In this document: in pieces, positions 22,050 through 30,567 of the stretch
Numbering within the stretch: position 1 is the first letter of the stretch
Layout: each line of letters starts with the position of its first letter
DNA from: an uncultured Lachnospiraceae bacterium
GTDB taxonomy: Bacteria > Bacillota > Clostridia > Lachnospirales > Lachnospiraceae
Reading direction: 5' to 3'
Length of the DNA: 30,567 bases
Assembly (NCBI GenBank): GCA_910586715.1
Contig: CAJUJG010000042.1
Span: forward strand, 1 to 30,567
Notes under the pieces: generated by a model
The model's input: only the letters and a program-made list of their open reading frames with translations
Databases searched by the model: none
Told to the model about the DNA's origin: nothing
Made by a program: the position numbers and the translations under genes

Positions 22050-24485
22050 ATGAAATTCGGATATTTTGACGACCAAAACAAAGAATATGTCATAACAACG
22101 CCCAAAACGCCGCTTCCCTGGATTAATTATCTCGGCTGCAATGAATTTTTCAGCCTGATTTCCAACACTTGCGGCGGATACAGCTTTTATAAGGACGCAA
22201 AGCTGCTGCGCCTGACAAGATACCGTTATAATGATGTCCCGGGGGATACAAACGGAAAATACTTCTACATAAAAGACGAAAACAGTGTTTGGAATCCTGG
22301 CTGGCAACCCACGAAAACGGATTTGAATTCCTATGAATGCCGCCACGGTATCGGCTATAGCCGCTTTACCGCGTCCAAAAACGGCGTGAAAGCCGATTTA
22401 TTAACATTCGTACCCATGAATGATCCTTGCGAACTCAGCCGCTTAACGCTGACGAACCACTGCGCATCAAAAAAAGAACTGACGCTGTTTTCCTATGTGG
22501 AATGGTGTCTTTGGAATGCTGACGATGATATGAAAAACTTTCAGCGCAATTTAAGCATTGGGGAAGTTGAAGTCATCGGTTCCACAATCTATCATAAAAC
22601 GGAATACCGCGAGCGCCGCAATCATTACGCCGTATATTCGGTCAATACAAAAACGGATGGATTTGATACAAGCCGCGACGCTTTCTTAGGCGCATACCGC
22701 GGCGCGGACATGCCTCTTGCCGTAGAAAACGGCGCCTGTACAAATTCGATTGCAAGCGGATGGTCTCCAATTGCCGCGCATCAAATCAACGTAACATTAG
22801 AGCCCGGCGAAACGAAATCGTTTGTTTTCGTTCTCGGATACGCGGAAAATCCGGAAGACGAAAAATGGGAATCAGACGGCATTATCAACAAAAATCCCGC
22901 AAATGCAATGCTTGCAAAATATCAGACAGACGCTGACGTGGAAACGGCTTTCGCAAGCTTAAAGCAGTACTGGGATACGCTTCTTTCAAAATACAGCGTA
23001 AAGTCCGAAAACGATAAAGTGGACCGCATGGTCAACATTTGGAACCAATACCAGTGTATGGTAACCTTTAACATGTCACGCTCTGCATCCTACTACGAAT
23101 CAGGAATCGGACGCGGTATGGGGTTTCGTGATTCATGTCAGGATTTGCTTGGATTTGTGCACTTAATTCCCGACCGCGCAAGGGAACGCATTATTGACAT
23201 TGCCTCCACGCAGTTTCAGGACGGCAGTGCATATCATCAGTATCAGCCTCTTACAAAAAAAGGCAATTCCGATATCGGAAGCGGTTTTAACGACGATCCG
23301 CTGTGGCTGATTGCCGGAACGAGCGCTTACGTGCGGGAAACGGGTGATACTTCGATTTTGACGCAGCTTGTCCCTTTTGACAATGATATGTCCGCAGCAG
23401 CGCCGCTGATGGAGCACTTAAAACGTTCTTTAGACTATATTATTACGCACAAGGGACCGCATAACCTGCCGTTAATCGGACGTGCGGACTGGAACGACTG
23501 TCTGAATCTAAACTGTTTTTCCGCACATCCCGGAGAATCGTTCCAAACCTTTGGTCCAAGCGAGGGACCTGTTGCGGAGTCGGTATTTATCGCCGGCATG
23601 TTTGTAAAATATGCAGAAGAATATGCACAGCTTGCCGAGCTTATGAATATGCCCGAAGAGGCGGCGCGTGCAAGAACAGAAGCCGCCGCAATGAACGAGG
23701 CAATTTTAAAGGACGGCTGGGACGGCGACTGGTTTGTACGCGCTTATGACGCATACAGCCGCAAAGTCGGCTCCAAAGAGTGTGAGGAGGGGCAGATTTA
23801 TATTGAACCGCAGGGCTTTTGTGTGCTTGCAGGCGTCGGTGTTGAGGAAGGGCTTGCCGAAAAGGCACTCAATTCCGTCAAAGAAAAACTGGATACGGAT
23901 TACGGCATCATGCTGCTACAGCCTGCCTATACCAAATATCATTTAGAGCTTGGCGAGGTTTCCTCCTATCCGCCCGGATATAAGGAAAATGCCGGAATTT
24001 TCTGTCACAACAACCCGTGGATTTCCATTGCGGAAACGGTCATCGGCAGAGGAACCCGCGCATTTGAAATCTATCGCAAGACCTGCCCTGCATATGTGGA
24101 GGAAATCAGCGAAATCCATAGGACAGAGCCTTATGTCTATTCGCAGATGATCGCCGGAAGAGATGCAAAATTCCACGGTGAGGCAAAGAACAGCTGGCTG
24201 ACTGGTACGGCGGCATGGACGTTTGTCAATATTTCACAGTATATTTTGGGCGTTTCCCCCACACACGCGGGGCTTTGTGTAAATCCCTGCGTTCCGAAAG
24301 GGTTTGGCGACTTTACACTGACCCGGAAATTCCGCGAGGGTACTTACACGATTGCAGTGAAAAATCCCAACAATGTGGAAAAGGGCGTACAGAGCATGAC
24401 TGTTGACGGAAAAGCAGTTGACGGATGTATTATTCCATATGAAAAAGGGAAAACACAGTACCAGGTTGTTGTTACAATGGGATAA
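22050..24485 (+). CDS. cbp: Cellobiose phosphorylase (GH94)
   Basis: This 811-residue cytosolic enzyme converts cellobiose and phosphate to glucose-1-phosphate and glucose. The sequence closely follows the clostridial cellobiose phosphorylase I know: start MKFGYFDDQNKEYVIT, the N-terminal beta-sandwich (to about 290), then an (alpha/alpha)6 catalytic barrel. Active-site blocks are GRGMGFRDSCQDLLGF (about 355-370), YHQYQPLTKKGNS, GSGFNDDPLWL and GRADWNDCLN (477-486), which contains the family's general acid Asp. The C-terminus has YPPGYKENAGIFCHNNPW. Length matches the family. GGAGG lies 11 bases before the ATG. It is divergent from the lacI-transporter operon and shares its operators. No signal peptide, so its substrate must be imported. 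Confidence 0.96.
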   Translation: MKFGYFDDQNKEYVITTPKTPLPWINYLGCNEFFSLISNTCGGYSFYKDAKLLRLTRYRYNDVPGDTNGKYFYIKDENSVWNPGWQPTKTDLNSYECRHGIGYSRFTASKNGVKADLLTFVPMNDPCELSRLTLTNHCASKKELTLFSYVEWCLWNADDDMKNFQRNLSIGEVEVIGSTIYHKTEYRERRNHYAVYSVNTKTDGFDTSRDAFLGAYRGADMPLAVENGACTNSIASGWSPIAAHQINVTLEPGETKSFVFVLGYAENPEDEKWESDGIINKNPANAMLAKYQTDADVETAFASLKQYWDTLLSKYSVKSENDKVDRMVNIWNQYQCMVTFNMSRSASYYESGIGRGMGFRDSCQDLLGFVHLIPDRARERIIDIASTQFQDGSAYHQYQPLTKKGNSDIGSGFNDDPLWLIAGTSAYVRETGDTSILTQLVPFDNDMSAAAPLMEHLKRSLDYIITHKGPHNLPLIGRADWNDCLNLNCFSAHPGESFQTFGPSEGPVAESVFIAGMFVKYAEEYAQLAELMNMPEEAARARTEAAAMNEAILKDGWDGDWFVRAYDAYSRKVGSKECEEGQIYIEPQGFCVLAGVGVEEGLAEKALNSVKEKLDTDYGIMLLQPAYTKYHLELGEVSSYPPGYKENAGIFCHNNPWISIAETVIGRGTRAFEIYRKTCPAYVEEISEIHRTEPYVYSQMIAGRDAKFHGEAKNSWLTGTAAWTFVNISQYILGVSPTHAGLCVNPCVPKGFGDFTLTRKFREGTYTIAVKNPNNVEKGVQSMTVDGKAVDGCIIPYEKGKTQYQVVVTMG

Positions 24486-24634
24486 AAAGCCTCCTAAATT
24501 GCCATCCCCCAAGCTAAATTGATTATTCGATGTACTAGTGCATTAATTCACAAAAAACTGAGATAATAGCGAAAAAAGATTGATTTTAATACAATAAAGT
24601 GCGATACTTGATATGTTGAATTTAAGAGAAAAAT

Positions 24635-24770
24635 TGTAACTGTTCAGTACAGCACTGCGCACTTGCTGCGAATTGCGTAAGAAAGCGTAAATTGCGCCAA
24701 GCATCAAGCCTTTGCGAAGTGGATTTGCATGGCTTGATGCTCGTAACTATGAAGGTACTGAATTGTTACA
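24635..24770 (-). repeat. MITE-like hairpin repeat, copy B (best-preserved)
   Basis: This 136-bp element has 16-bp imperfect terminal inverted repeats: TGTAACTGTTCAGTAC (24635-24650) and GTACTGAATTGTTACA (24755-24770), 14 of 16 matching. It is flanked by AAAAT on both sides, a possible 5-bp target duplication. Stem 1 pairs GCATCAAGCC (24701-24710) with GGCTTGATGC (24731-24740). In reverse orientation it aligns with copies A and C. It lies in the asnA leader and ends 26 bp before the start codon. The remaining gap back to the phosphorylase stop (24486-24634) shows no gene or clear promoter. Confidence 0.8.
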
Positions 24771-24796
24771 AAAATCAATGGAGGCTAATAGGAACA

Positions 24797-25807
24797 ATGA
24801 AAAATCTGATTATTCCAAATGAGTATCATTCCCAGTTGAATCTGCATGATACGCAGATTGCAATTAAGACGGTCAAGGATTTCTTTCAGAACCAGCTTGC
24901 GCAGCACCTGCACCTGACGCGTGTTTCCGCACCGCTCTTTGTGGACCCTGCATCAGGACTAAACGACAACTTAAACGGTGTTGAGCGCCCCGTTGCCTTT
25001 GATATTAAGGAACAGGACGGACGCATTGCGGAGGTTGTGCAGTCGCTTGCAAAATGGAAACGCTATGCGCTGAAAAAATACGGCTTTACATTCGGCGAAG
25101 GCATTTACACGGACATGAACGCAATCCGCCGCGATGAGGAAACCGATAATATCCATTCAATCTTCGTGGACCAGTGGGATTGGGAAAAGGTAATCAAGCT
25201 TGAGGACCGCAATACATATACTTTAAAGGAAACCGTACGAAACGTATACAAGTGCCTGAAACACACCGAGAAATTTATGGCAATCCAGTATGATTACATC
25301 GAGGAAATCCTTCCTGACGACATCTATTTTGTCACGACGGAAGAGCTTGCGCAGATTTTCCCTGACAACACGCCAAAGGAGCGCGAATACTATATCGCAA
25401 AGGCAAAGGGCGCTGTCTGCATTATGAAAATCGGCGACAAGCTTGAAAACGGAAAACCACATGACGGACGTTCGCCGGATTATGACGACTGGCAGTTAAA
25501 CTGCGATATTGTGGTTTATTATCCGGTGCTTGATATTGGACTGGAGCTTTCTTCTATGGGTATTCGCGTTGACAAGGACGCGCTGCTCTCGCAGCTCGAC
25601 AAGGCAGGCTGCCCCGAGCGCGCAAAACTGCCGTATCAAAAGTCGATTATTGACGGCGAACTGCCGTTCACCATTGGCGGCGGTATCGGTCAGTCGCGTA
25701 TCTGTATGTTCTTTTTGCGAAAGGCACACATTGGCGAGGTACAGTCGTCTCTGTGGCCGGAGGACATGGTTGCGGAATGTGCCGCAAAACAGGTTCATTT
25801 ATTGTAA
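24797..25807 (+). CDS. asnA: Asparagine synthetase A (aspartate-ammonia ligase)
   Basis: This 336-residue enzyme makes asparagine from aspartate, ammonia and ATP in the cytosol, with a class II aminoacyl-tRNA-synthetase-like fold. Family blocks seen are VSAPLFVDPASGLNDNLNGV (about 34-53), AVVQSLAKWKR-like EVVQSLAKWKR, GIYTDMNAIRRDE, DQWDWEK and the C-terminal GGGIGQSRICMFFL. The E. coli enzyme is 330 residues long. I start at ATG 24797 (AGGA just upstream); a longer frame from 24692 would only translate the MITE-like repeat. A strong terminator follows. No T-box or other leader regulation is visible. Confidence 0.97.
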   Translation: MKNLIIPNEYHSQLNLHDTQIAIKTVKDFFQNQLAQHLHLTRVSAPLFVDPASGLNDNLNGVERPVAFDIKEQDGRIAEVVQSLAKWKRYALKKYGFTFGEGIYTDMNAIRRDEETDNIHSIFVDQWDWEKVIKLEDRNTYTLKETVRNVYKCLKHTEKFMAIQYDYIEEILPDDIYFVTTEELAQIFPDNTPKEREYYIAKAKGAVCIMKIGDKLENGKPHDGRSPDYDDWQLNCDIVVYYPVLDIGLELSSMGIRVDKDALLSQLDKAGCPERAKLPYQKSIIDGELPFTIGGGIGQSRICMFFLRKAHIGEVQSSLWPEDMVAECAAKQVHLL

Positions 25808-25873
25808 CATATAAATAGGCTTTGGGTGTTCGTCAGTTTGATGACATATTTCCTTTGGGTGCCCGTGTGCATA

Positions 25874-25919
25874 AAAAACGCGCTTACGCAAAACAATCCG
25901 TTTGCATAAGCGCGTTTTT
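25874..25919. terminator. Bidirectional terminator between asnA and the DUF2264 gene
   Basis: AAAAACGCGCTTACGCAAA (25874-25892) pairs with the TTTGCATAAGCGCGTTTTT arm (25901-25919) over 19 positions with one mismatch/wobble and an 8-nt loop. A- and T-runs at both ends serve both converging genes. Confidence 0.95.
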
Positions 25920-27992
25920 CTATAACATCAGTTTCCCTTCTATCTTATCAAAGTCAATCCGTTTTTCCTCACCTGTTTTCAGCGTCACTTTCACCGGGCC
26001 ATACCCGCCGCACGCCTCTTTATCTGTATAGACAATCTCCTTAATTGGAAACAGTTCCTCCTCCGAGAAGTCCGCAAGCTCCTCCTTCGTAATCACCTGC
26101 GAAATCAAAATCCCCTGCTCATAACGGTTCTGCGCCGCTCTCTTCATGGACGCAAAAACAATAATGGATTGTTCGGAGTCGGGATTGGTGCCGGTGCTGT
26201 GCACCACGTCAAGCAAATCCCACCCGTCATAGATTGTCATCGCAAGCTGTTTTTCCCTCCCGGTAAAATCATGTCCCTTTAAAATAATAGCGGTTGCCGT
26301 ATGTGTCCCATACTGCGCCGTCTTTCTGATAACCTCCGTCCCGTTATCCGGAAATCCGTATGCACCGAGCGTCAGCGACACCGGCTTTTTGAAAAAACGT
26401 GTCCTGTCCACACGCATAATCCCGTACGGCACCGTAAAGTCCGCCAAATTCATTGCCTGTATCCAGTGACATTCTGTCTCTAAATTGTAGTTAAAAAACT
26501 GCCTGCGATAAAGTACGCCGTCCCGTTCCCCGTGCCAAAACGTCACATTTGCGTATTCATACGTATCTGATGTGATGTCATGAAGCACATACTGCTGCGA
26601 TTCCATATAGGAAATCTCGTTTCCGTCCACAATCGGCGCTGACTCCCACGGATATTTCGTGTTAAAGCAAAGCTTGGAATAATTCCACATGCCATGACGG
26701 TCCGTTTTTTGCTTTACCACCTTTCCCGTGCGCAAAATCGTCTCGCCGTTTGCCGCATGATTGGAAAAGCATAGCGCAGGTCCGTCCAGTGTCGTCACTT
26801 TGACCTCATTTTTCGCAAGCGTTTCCCATGTGCCGTTATTCTCCTTCTGCGTCCAAAACGGGTGGTCCTTTGGAAGATGCAGGCACAAAAACGCCTTTCC
26901 AAGCCAAAACGGCGACTCCGCACAGGAATATCCCTGTACCAGCGGCATAAACTGCCCGTAAAAGCCAAGCGTCGGGACGCCCTCGAACAAAAAGTCCTCC
27001 CGCGTAAAAAACTGCAACAGGGAACCGGAGCAAATACGGCGCGCAAGCCCCGCGTCAACCGAAGCGTTTTTCAGCATCAAATTGCCGTCAAACGCACTGG
27101 TTGCGGCATTGCGGTAAATATTGCTCCTGCCCCACATATTCGTAAATCCGTCGCGGTCAAAAAAGTCCCCGTATGTCTCCATCAGCGCATTGGAGTTCTT
27201 CTCAAACTGCGCCGCAAGATACGGCTCCTCCTCATACCCATACCACACGTTCCAAAGCGGCGCATACATGTTAAATGCCCAGCAGGAATAATAATCAAAC
27301 GAATGCCCGTCACGATACCACCCGGAACCGGTATAATAATTCAAAATATGCGCGGCGTGCTCCCGCATAATGCTCTTGTCAATCTCATAGCCTTCCATAG
27401 ATAAGAACGCAAGGACAAGCATATTAAACAAACGCCAGTTCTGTGGAACGGTATTTCCCTCGGCATACGCTCTCAAAAATGCGGCAATGCGGTCTTTTTC
27501 CTCCTTTGTATAAGTATCCCATATCTCAGGTTTACATAACCATAAGCAGATAACCAGTGCGCACGTTTCCACCGTCTGCTGAAACGTGCGGAACGGGTCG
27601 CCGCCCTCAGACAATTGGCGTACCTCCTCGTAAGTTCCCACACACAAAGGATCTTCAGGCGTGCAGGAGCGCAGCACATGACTTTTATAATAGTCGCGCA
27701 GCCTGTAGCCTGCAATCTCCAGCATGGGATTGTCATGGATTAGCGGCGCCGCGATGAAAAAGGAACGGGCAAGCCCCTCAAAATACTCCGCCTTTTTTTC
27801 CCGAACCGCGTCCGCGCTGTGCGGATACGTAATCTTCGTCTCCTTTCGCGGCATGACAACCGGGTCCGTAAACTGTTTAATATTTTGGAACACTCCCTGC
27901 AGCAGGTACTCCCCTGCCTCAATCCAGCTTTCACGCGTCAGTCCCGTGTATGGGCTCAATGTATAATCTACTGTTTTCGGTTTAAAAATCAT
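25920..27992 (-). CDS. DUF2264 family protein, probable cytosolic glycoside hydrolase
   Basis: This 690-residue protein begins with the DUF2264 pattern (SPYTGLTRESWIEAGEYLL, about 13-31; EGLARSFFIAAPL; GDPFRTFQQTVE; NWRLFNMLV). An N-terminal (alpha/alpha)n helical region runs to about 420, and a beta-rich C-terminal part follows. I recall DUF2264 being connected to the GH154 beta-glucuronidase family, but I am not sure of that link and the substrate cannot be read from sequence. It has no signal peptide, so it acts in the cytosol. Its ATG overlaps the stop of the heparinase-like gene (ATGA), with GGAGG nine bases upstream, so the two are translationally coupled. It is the last gene before the terminator. 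Confidence 0.82.
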   Translation of the reverse strand: MIFKPKTVDYTLSPYTGLTRESWIEAGEYLLQGVFQNIKQFTDPVVMPRKETKITYPHSADAVREKKAEYFEGLARSFFIAAPLIHDNPMLEIAGYRLRDYYKSHVLRSCTPEDPLCVGTYEEVRQLSEGGDPFRTFQQTVETCALVICLWLCKPEIWDTYTKEEKDRIAAFLRAYAEGNTVPQNWRLFNMLVLAFLSMEGYEIDKSIMREHAAHILNYYTGSGWYRDGHSFDYYSCWAFNMYAPLWNVWYGYEEEPYLAAQFEKNSNALMETYGDFFDRDGFTNMWGRSNIYRNAATSAFDGNLMLKNASVDAGLARRICSGSLLQFFTREDFLFEGVPTLGFYGQFMPLVQGYSCAESPFWLGKAFLCLHLPKDHPFWTQKENNGTWETLAKNEVKVTTLDGPALCFSNHAANGETILRTGKVVKQKTDRHGMWNYSKLCFNTKYPWESAPIVDGNEISYMESQQYVLHDITSDTYEYANVTFWHGERDGVLYRRQFFNYNLETECHWIQAMNLADFTVPYGIMRVDRTRFFKKPVSLTLGAYGFPDNGTEVIRKTAQYGTHTATAIILKGHDFTGREKQLAMTIYDGWDLLDVVHSTGTNPDSEQSIIVFASMKRAAQNRYEQGILISQVITKEELADFSEEELFPIKEIVYTDKEACGGYGPVKVTLKTGEEKRIDFDKIEGKLML

Positions 27993-29785
27993 CTCATTTT
28001 TCCTCCCAATCCATTCTTTTCGGTAAGCGCAAATCCCGAAACATCACTGTAACAGGAAATCTGCATTCTGCACTCCGCCAAAGTCTCCCACTGTATCAGA
28101 TACACCGTCGTTTTGCTGCCGTCATGGCGTGCGTGCTCCTTTGGCACTATCCGCAAATCCTTTGCCTGCTGCCACGGTTCGTCCTCATTCTCTCGGCACG
28201 CAGCCGTAATGCTGCATCCGCCCCGCTCCCCTGTTATCACAACCGTGTGTGCATCACAGATTACAGGCGCAAACGGCGTCACCAAATTTTCCGTAATCTT
28301 CTTCGTGTCCTTAGTGCGCACAAAGCAATCCGTCACGCAAAGCCGCAAATCGCTTTCATCCTCCATACGGATTATTCGACTGATACGGTCAATACACCCG
28401 CAGGGATACGCCGCCGCAAAGGAAATTTCCAATTCCCGCCGCTCTTTGTCCCAAACAAACGCATCCGCGCGGTACTGTTTCCCCTGACACTGCTCAAGGT
28501 CATTGACAAGCGGTACCGAATGCCCCAGCGAGCGGTTGCACAAAATCCCATAGCGTCCCTCGCCAAAATAGTCCTTCGTGTACTCTCCCGCCCCCAAATC
28601 CGTCAGCAGCAGCTCCCCGTTATAAACACACAAAAAATGACCGACGTCATTGTGATTGTGGTTTTCGTCATTGTGACCGCCCTTTGCGGCAAAGCCGTTT
28701 CCCTGTTTATTTTTGCAAATCATCCACTGCGCCGCAGGGAGTATATCGCAGGACGAAAAATCCGTCCCGGCACACACTGCCGCACCGCCGTATGCCAAAA
28801 GCCACCGGATATTGCGCTCATTTGGCAGCCATCGGTAACAGGCGTCGTCGCAAAACCGCCGCGCCGCCGTAAAGGGCGGTATTTTTACCTTGGCGAAGCA
28901 GTGTGATAAATATGCCGTCAGTCCCGGCAAAAACCGCTCCGTGTCACTCCCGTCCGAAAAGCTTAGCGATACCCCCTGCCCGAAATAACACATTTCCTGA
29001 AAGGCGGCAATACGCGCACATTTTGGATGGTCCATTAAATTGACCTTTTTCCCCGTTTCCTCATATAAAAGCTCCGCAAACGCCGTATAGTAGCTCATTC
29101 CGTACGAAAAATAGCCAAGCCCTTCCGTACACGCGCCGTCCTCCTCCATGCCGTCAAGATAACAGCCAAGCGCATCGCACACACGTTTGATGCAAGCATT
29201 CTTCCACGCAGGCTCGAGTGCCCCCATACGGTCCATATAAACCGCCGCCATGCCAATTGAGCCTGCGCATACGGCAGACCAGTTGCAGCGGTCTGTCTCC
29301 CACCAACTGTATGGAACCGTTGACTCACAAAACGGCGCAAGCACCCGGCGCGTAATCTCCTGCTTTGCAAGCGCCGCAACAAAAGGACTTAACCGCTCCC
29401 CCAAAACCACAAGCAGCTCCGCCAACGTCTGCGCCGTTTCCGCGGCAAATAAATCAATTGTCGTCTCGTCCAAATGCGCAAAATCAACATGTGCAGGAAG
29501 CGCCCAAAACCGTTCTGCACACACCTCCACGATGACGTTCTCCAGCTTCGCCAAATCCTCCCTGCGGTTTCCAAACTCCGAAAGGATGCCGAATACGGTC
29601 AGAAACTTCCTGCGCGCAAAATAAACGTTCTCATAAACCAAACGGTTTCCTGTTTTCTCAAAAAGAAAAAAATCCTTCTCCAAAAGAGGAGGGAGCGCAC
29701 GTTCCCTTAAAAGCGCTCCCTCCTGCTCAATCTCCTTCCAAAATGCCGCAAGATACGCGGTTTGATGTTTCCCAGCCTGCATCAT
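27989..29785 (-). CDS. Heparinase II/III-like protein
   Basis: This 598-residue protein has an N-terminal alpha/alpha toroid (about 1-330, with CNWSAVCAGSIGMAAVYM) and a C-terminal beta-sheet domain. The latter opens with GFAAKGGHNDENHNHNDVGHF (first part at 364-378), the conserved His/Asn-rich segment of heparinase II/III polysaccharide lyases. Lyases of this fold cleave uronic-acid-containing chains by beta-elimination. No signal peptide is seen, so it would act on imported oligosaccharides. The start is ATG 29785, because GGAGGG lies six bases upstream; a longer frame from 29866 reads into the MITE-like repeat. Several catalytic residues could not be checked, so exact activity is open. Confidence 0.82.
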   Translation of the reverse strand: MMQAGKHQTAYLAAFWKEIEQEGALLRERALPPLLEKDFFLFEKTGNRLVYENVYFARRKFLTVFGILSEFGNRREDLAKLENVIVEVCAERFWALPAHVDFAHLDETTIDLFAAETAQTLAELLVVLGERLSPFVAALAKQEITRRVLAPFCESTVPYSWWETDRCNWSAVCAGSIGMAAVYMDRMGALEPAWKNACIKRVCDALGCYLDGMEEDGACTEGLGYFSYGMSYYTAFAELLYEETGKKVNLMDHPKCARIAAFQEMCYFGQGVSLSFSDGSDTERFLPGLTAYLSHCFAKVKIPPFTAARRFCDDACYRWLPNERNIRWLLAYGGAAVCAGTDFSSCDILPAAQWMICKNKQGNGFAAKGGHNDENHNHNDVGHFLCVYNGELLLTDLGAGEYTKDYFGEGRYGILCNRSLGHSVPLVNDLEQCQGKQYRADAFVWDKERRELEISFAAAYPCGCIDRISRIIRMEDESDLRLCVTDCFVRTKDTKKITENLVTPFAPVICDAHTVVITGERGGCSITAACRENEDEPWQQAKDLRIVPKEHARHDGSKTTVYLIQWETLAECRMQISCYSDVSGFALTEKNGLGGKMR

Positions 29786-29819
29786 CGCATTCCCTCCCGT
29801 CAGTCCTGCACAACCGTAG

Positions 29820-29976
29820 TAACAGTTTAGCCTTTGGCTTCCTGTTACAGGCATCAAGCCATGCAAAAATCATAAAATGATTTTTTTACCACTTTCGTGG
29901 TGGCTTGATGCATCTCAGCCACTACGTTAATTCACGGACTTTGCAGCGCAGTGCAAAGTCCTGAATTCAACTGTTA
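29820..29976 (+). repeat. MITE-like hairpin repeat, copy C
   Basis: Ends carry TAACAGTT (29820-29827) and AACTGTTA (29969-29976). Stem 1 pairs GCATCAAGCCA (29851-29861) with TGGCTTGATGC (29901-29911) and has a nested AAAATCAT/ATGATTTT hairpin plus CCAC-TTTC-GTGG. Stem 2 pairs GGACTTTGCA (29936-29945) with TGCAAAGTCC (29952-29961). It overlaps the last codons and stop of the upstream gene. Confidence 0.78.
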
Positions 29977-30567
29977 ACAACCGTTCCATAAACTGCAATC
30001 TGCGTCAGCGCAGGAAACGGCGACTCCTGCTCCGCTTTTATCAGATTCCTTAATTCAAGCCATGTGACAACGCGCTTTTCAAAGCAGATTTCCTGACCGT
30101 CGGCACGTTTGTCAAGCGGCGCCGTAAGCGTACTGCCGTCCGAAAACGCAATCGTTATTTCCTTCCACCAGTTATCATGCGGAAAGTCCGCCCGAAGATA
30201 GAGCACTGCCTTATCAAGTTCCACGGGATGACCGAACTCCAGTTTGAATACCGCGTCGGGATTGCGGTTGATTCCCCATGAAGTGTAAGGCCATTGCCCG
30301 TGTGCACTGTTTGCACAAACGCCGTCAATCGCATTGCGCGCCGCAAAAACAGCCTCGTTTCTTGTTTCCACATTGGCGGATGCATGCGGATAGGAATTGG
30401 TATTTTCATGGTTGTCATACACATTGAGCGCCTGGTTGCGGTATCCGTATATCTCCTGTGCTGACGCGATGCACGCATAAATATAATGGCAGTCCCCCGA
30501 AAACGCCTTCGGAGAATATCCGGTTTTGCGCTCTCCAAAAGGAACGTGAAACTCCACATTTCCCGTA
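29967..30567 (-). CDS. C-terminal part of a protein with a galactose-binding-like domain (partial)
   Basis: The reading frame stays open to the window edge, so only the last ~200 residues are seen and the true start lies beyond 30567. The fragment has an F5/8-type or CBM-like jelly-roll look: VFAARNAIDG-like FAARNAIDGVCANSAHGQW, SWGINRNPDAVFKLEFG, then AVLYLRADFPHDNWWKEITIAFSDG. Such domains bind sugars on carbohydrate-active proteins. I cannot name the family of the whole protein. It precedes the heparinase-like and DUF2264 genes on the same strand, 181 bp apart, so it probably belongs to the same catabolic module. Its final codons and stop fall inside repeat copy C. Confidence 0.7.
   Translation of the reverse strand, partial: TGNVEFHVPFGERKTGYSPKAFSGDCHYIYACIASAQEIYGYRNQALNVYDNHENTNSYPHASANVETRNEAVFAARNAIDGVCANSAHGQWPYTSWGINRNPDAVFKLEFGHPVELDKAVLYLRADFPHDNWWKEITIAFSDGSTLTAPLDKRADGQEICFEKRVVTWLELRNLIKAEQESPFPALTQIAVYGTVVNS

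Noticed and set aside
24486..24796. Possible T-box or amino-acid riboswitch before asnA
   Set aside because: No T-box sequence, specifier loop or antiterminator pair is visible; the structured part is the MITE-like repeat.

Overview
The window looks like a chromosome segment of a gut-type anaerobic Clostridia member, most likely Lachnospiraceae. The grounds are a glycyl-radical spare part (grcA), CIRCE-controlled groESL, a cellobiose phosphorylase very like that of clostridia, CUT1 sugar permeases without an ATPase, and strong AGGAGG ribosome sites in moderately low-GC DNA. The taxon is an inference from protein style only.

Left end (1-1973): the tail of an integrated mobile element. It holds the last antitoxin repeat, terminator and toxin gene of a type III (RNA-protein) toxin-antitoxin system, then a tyrosine integrase. 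Behind the integrase come two sets of helically phased short direct repeats, a bidirectional terminator and the 3' end of a tRNA-Thr(CGU) gene, which is the probable attachment site. The element continues leftward out of the window.

Core block (1974-10206): tRNA-Thr, grcA with a well-placed CRP/FNR-type site, a Crp/Fnr regulator 4 bp behind groEL, and groES-groEL under a perfect CIRCE operator. These are followed by a degenerate GGDEF protein, a PHP-HAD fusion protein and an ABC-F ATPase with one intact and one degenerate composite ATP site.

Middle (10446-16829): a soluble chemoreceptor with a zinc-binding CZB domain; a two-gene operon of an IspD/TarI-type cytidylyltransferase and a GatD-like polyol-phosphate dehydrogenase; and an ibrA-ibrB pair (PP-loop PAPS-reductase-like plus ParB-like) followed by a frameshifted Sel1-repeat gene.

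Sugar region (17067-24485): lacI, solute-binding protein and two permeases run left; cellobiose phosphorylase runs right. Strong promoters and three LacI/CcpA-type operator motifs lie between them. Together they form an uptake and phosphorolysis module for cellobiose or short cellodextrins.

Right end (24797-30567): asparagine synthetase A converges on a DUF2264 gene, a heparinase II/III-like gene and the 3' part of a gene with a galactose-binding-like fold. The last three probably form a cytosolic module for uronic-acid-type oligosaccharides.

Three copies of a ~130-157 bp, hairpin-rich, MITE-like repeat lie at 2656, 24635 and 29820. They create false N-terminal extensions in front of asnA and the heparinase-like gene. 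The items most worth follow-up are this repeat family, the ibrAB-Sel1 locus, the type III TA/integrase island end and the class-II-positioned CRP/FNR site at grcA.
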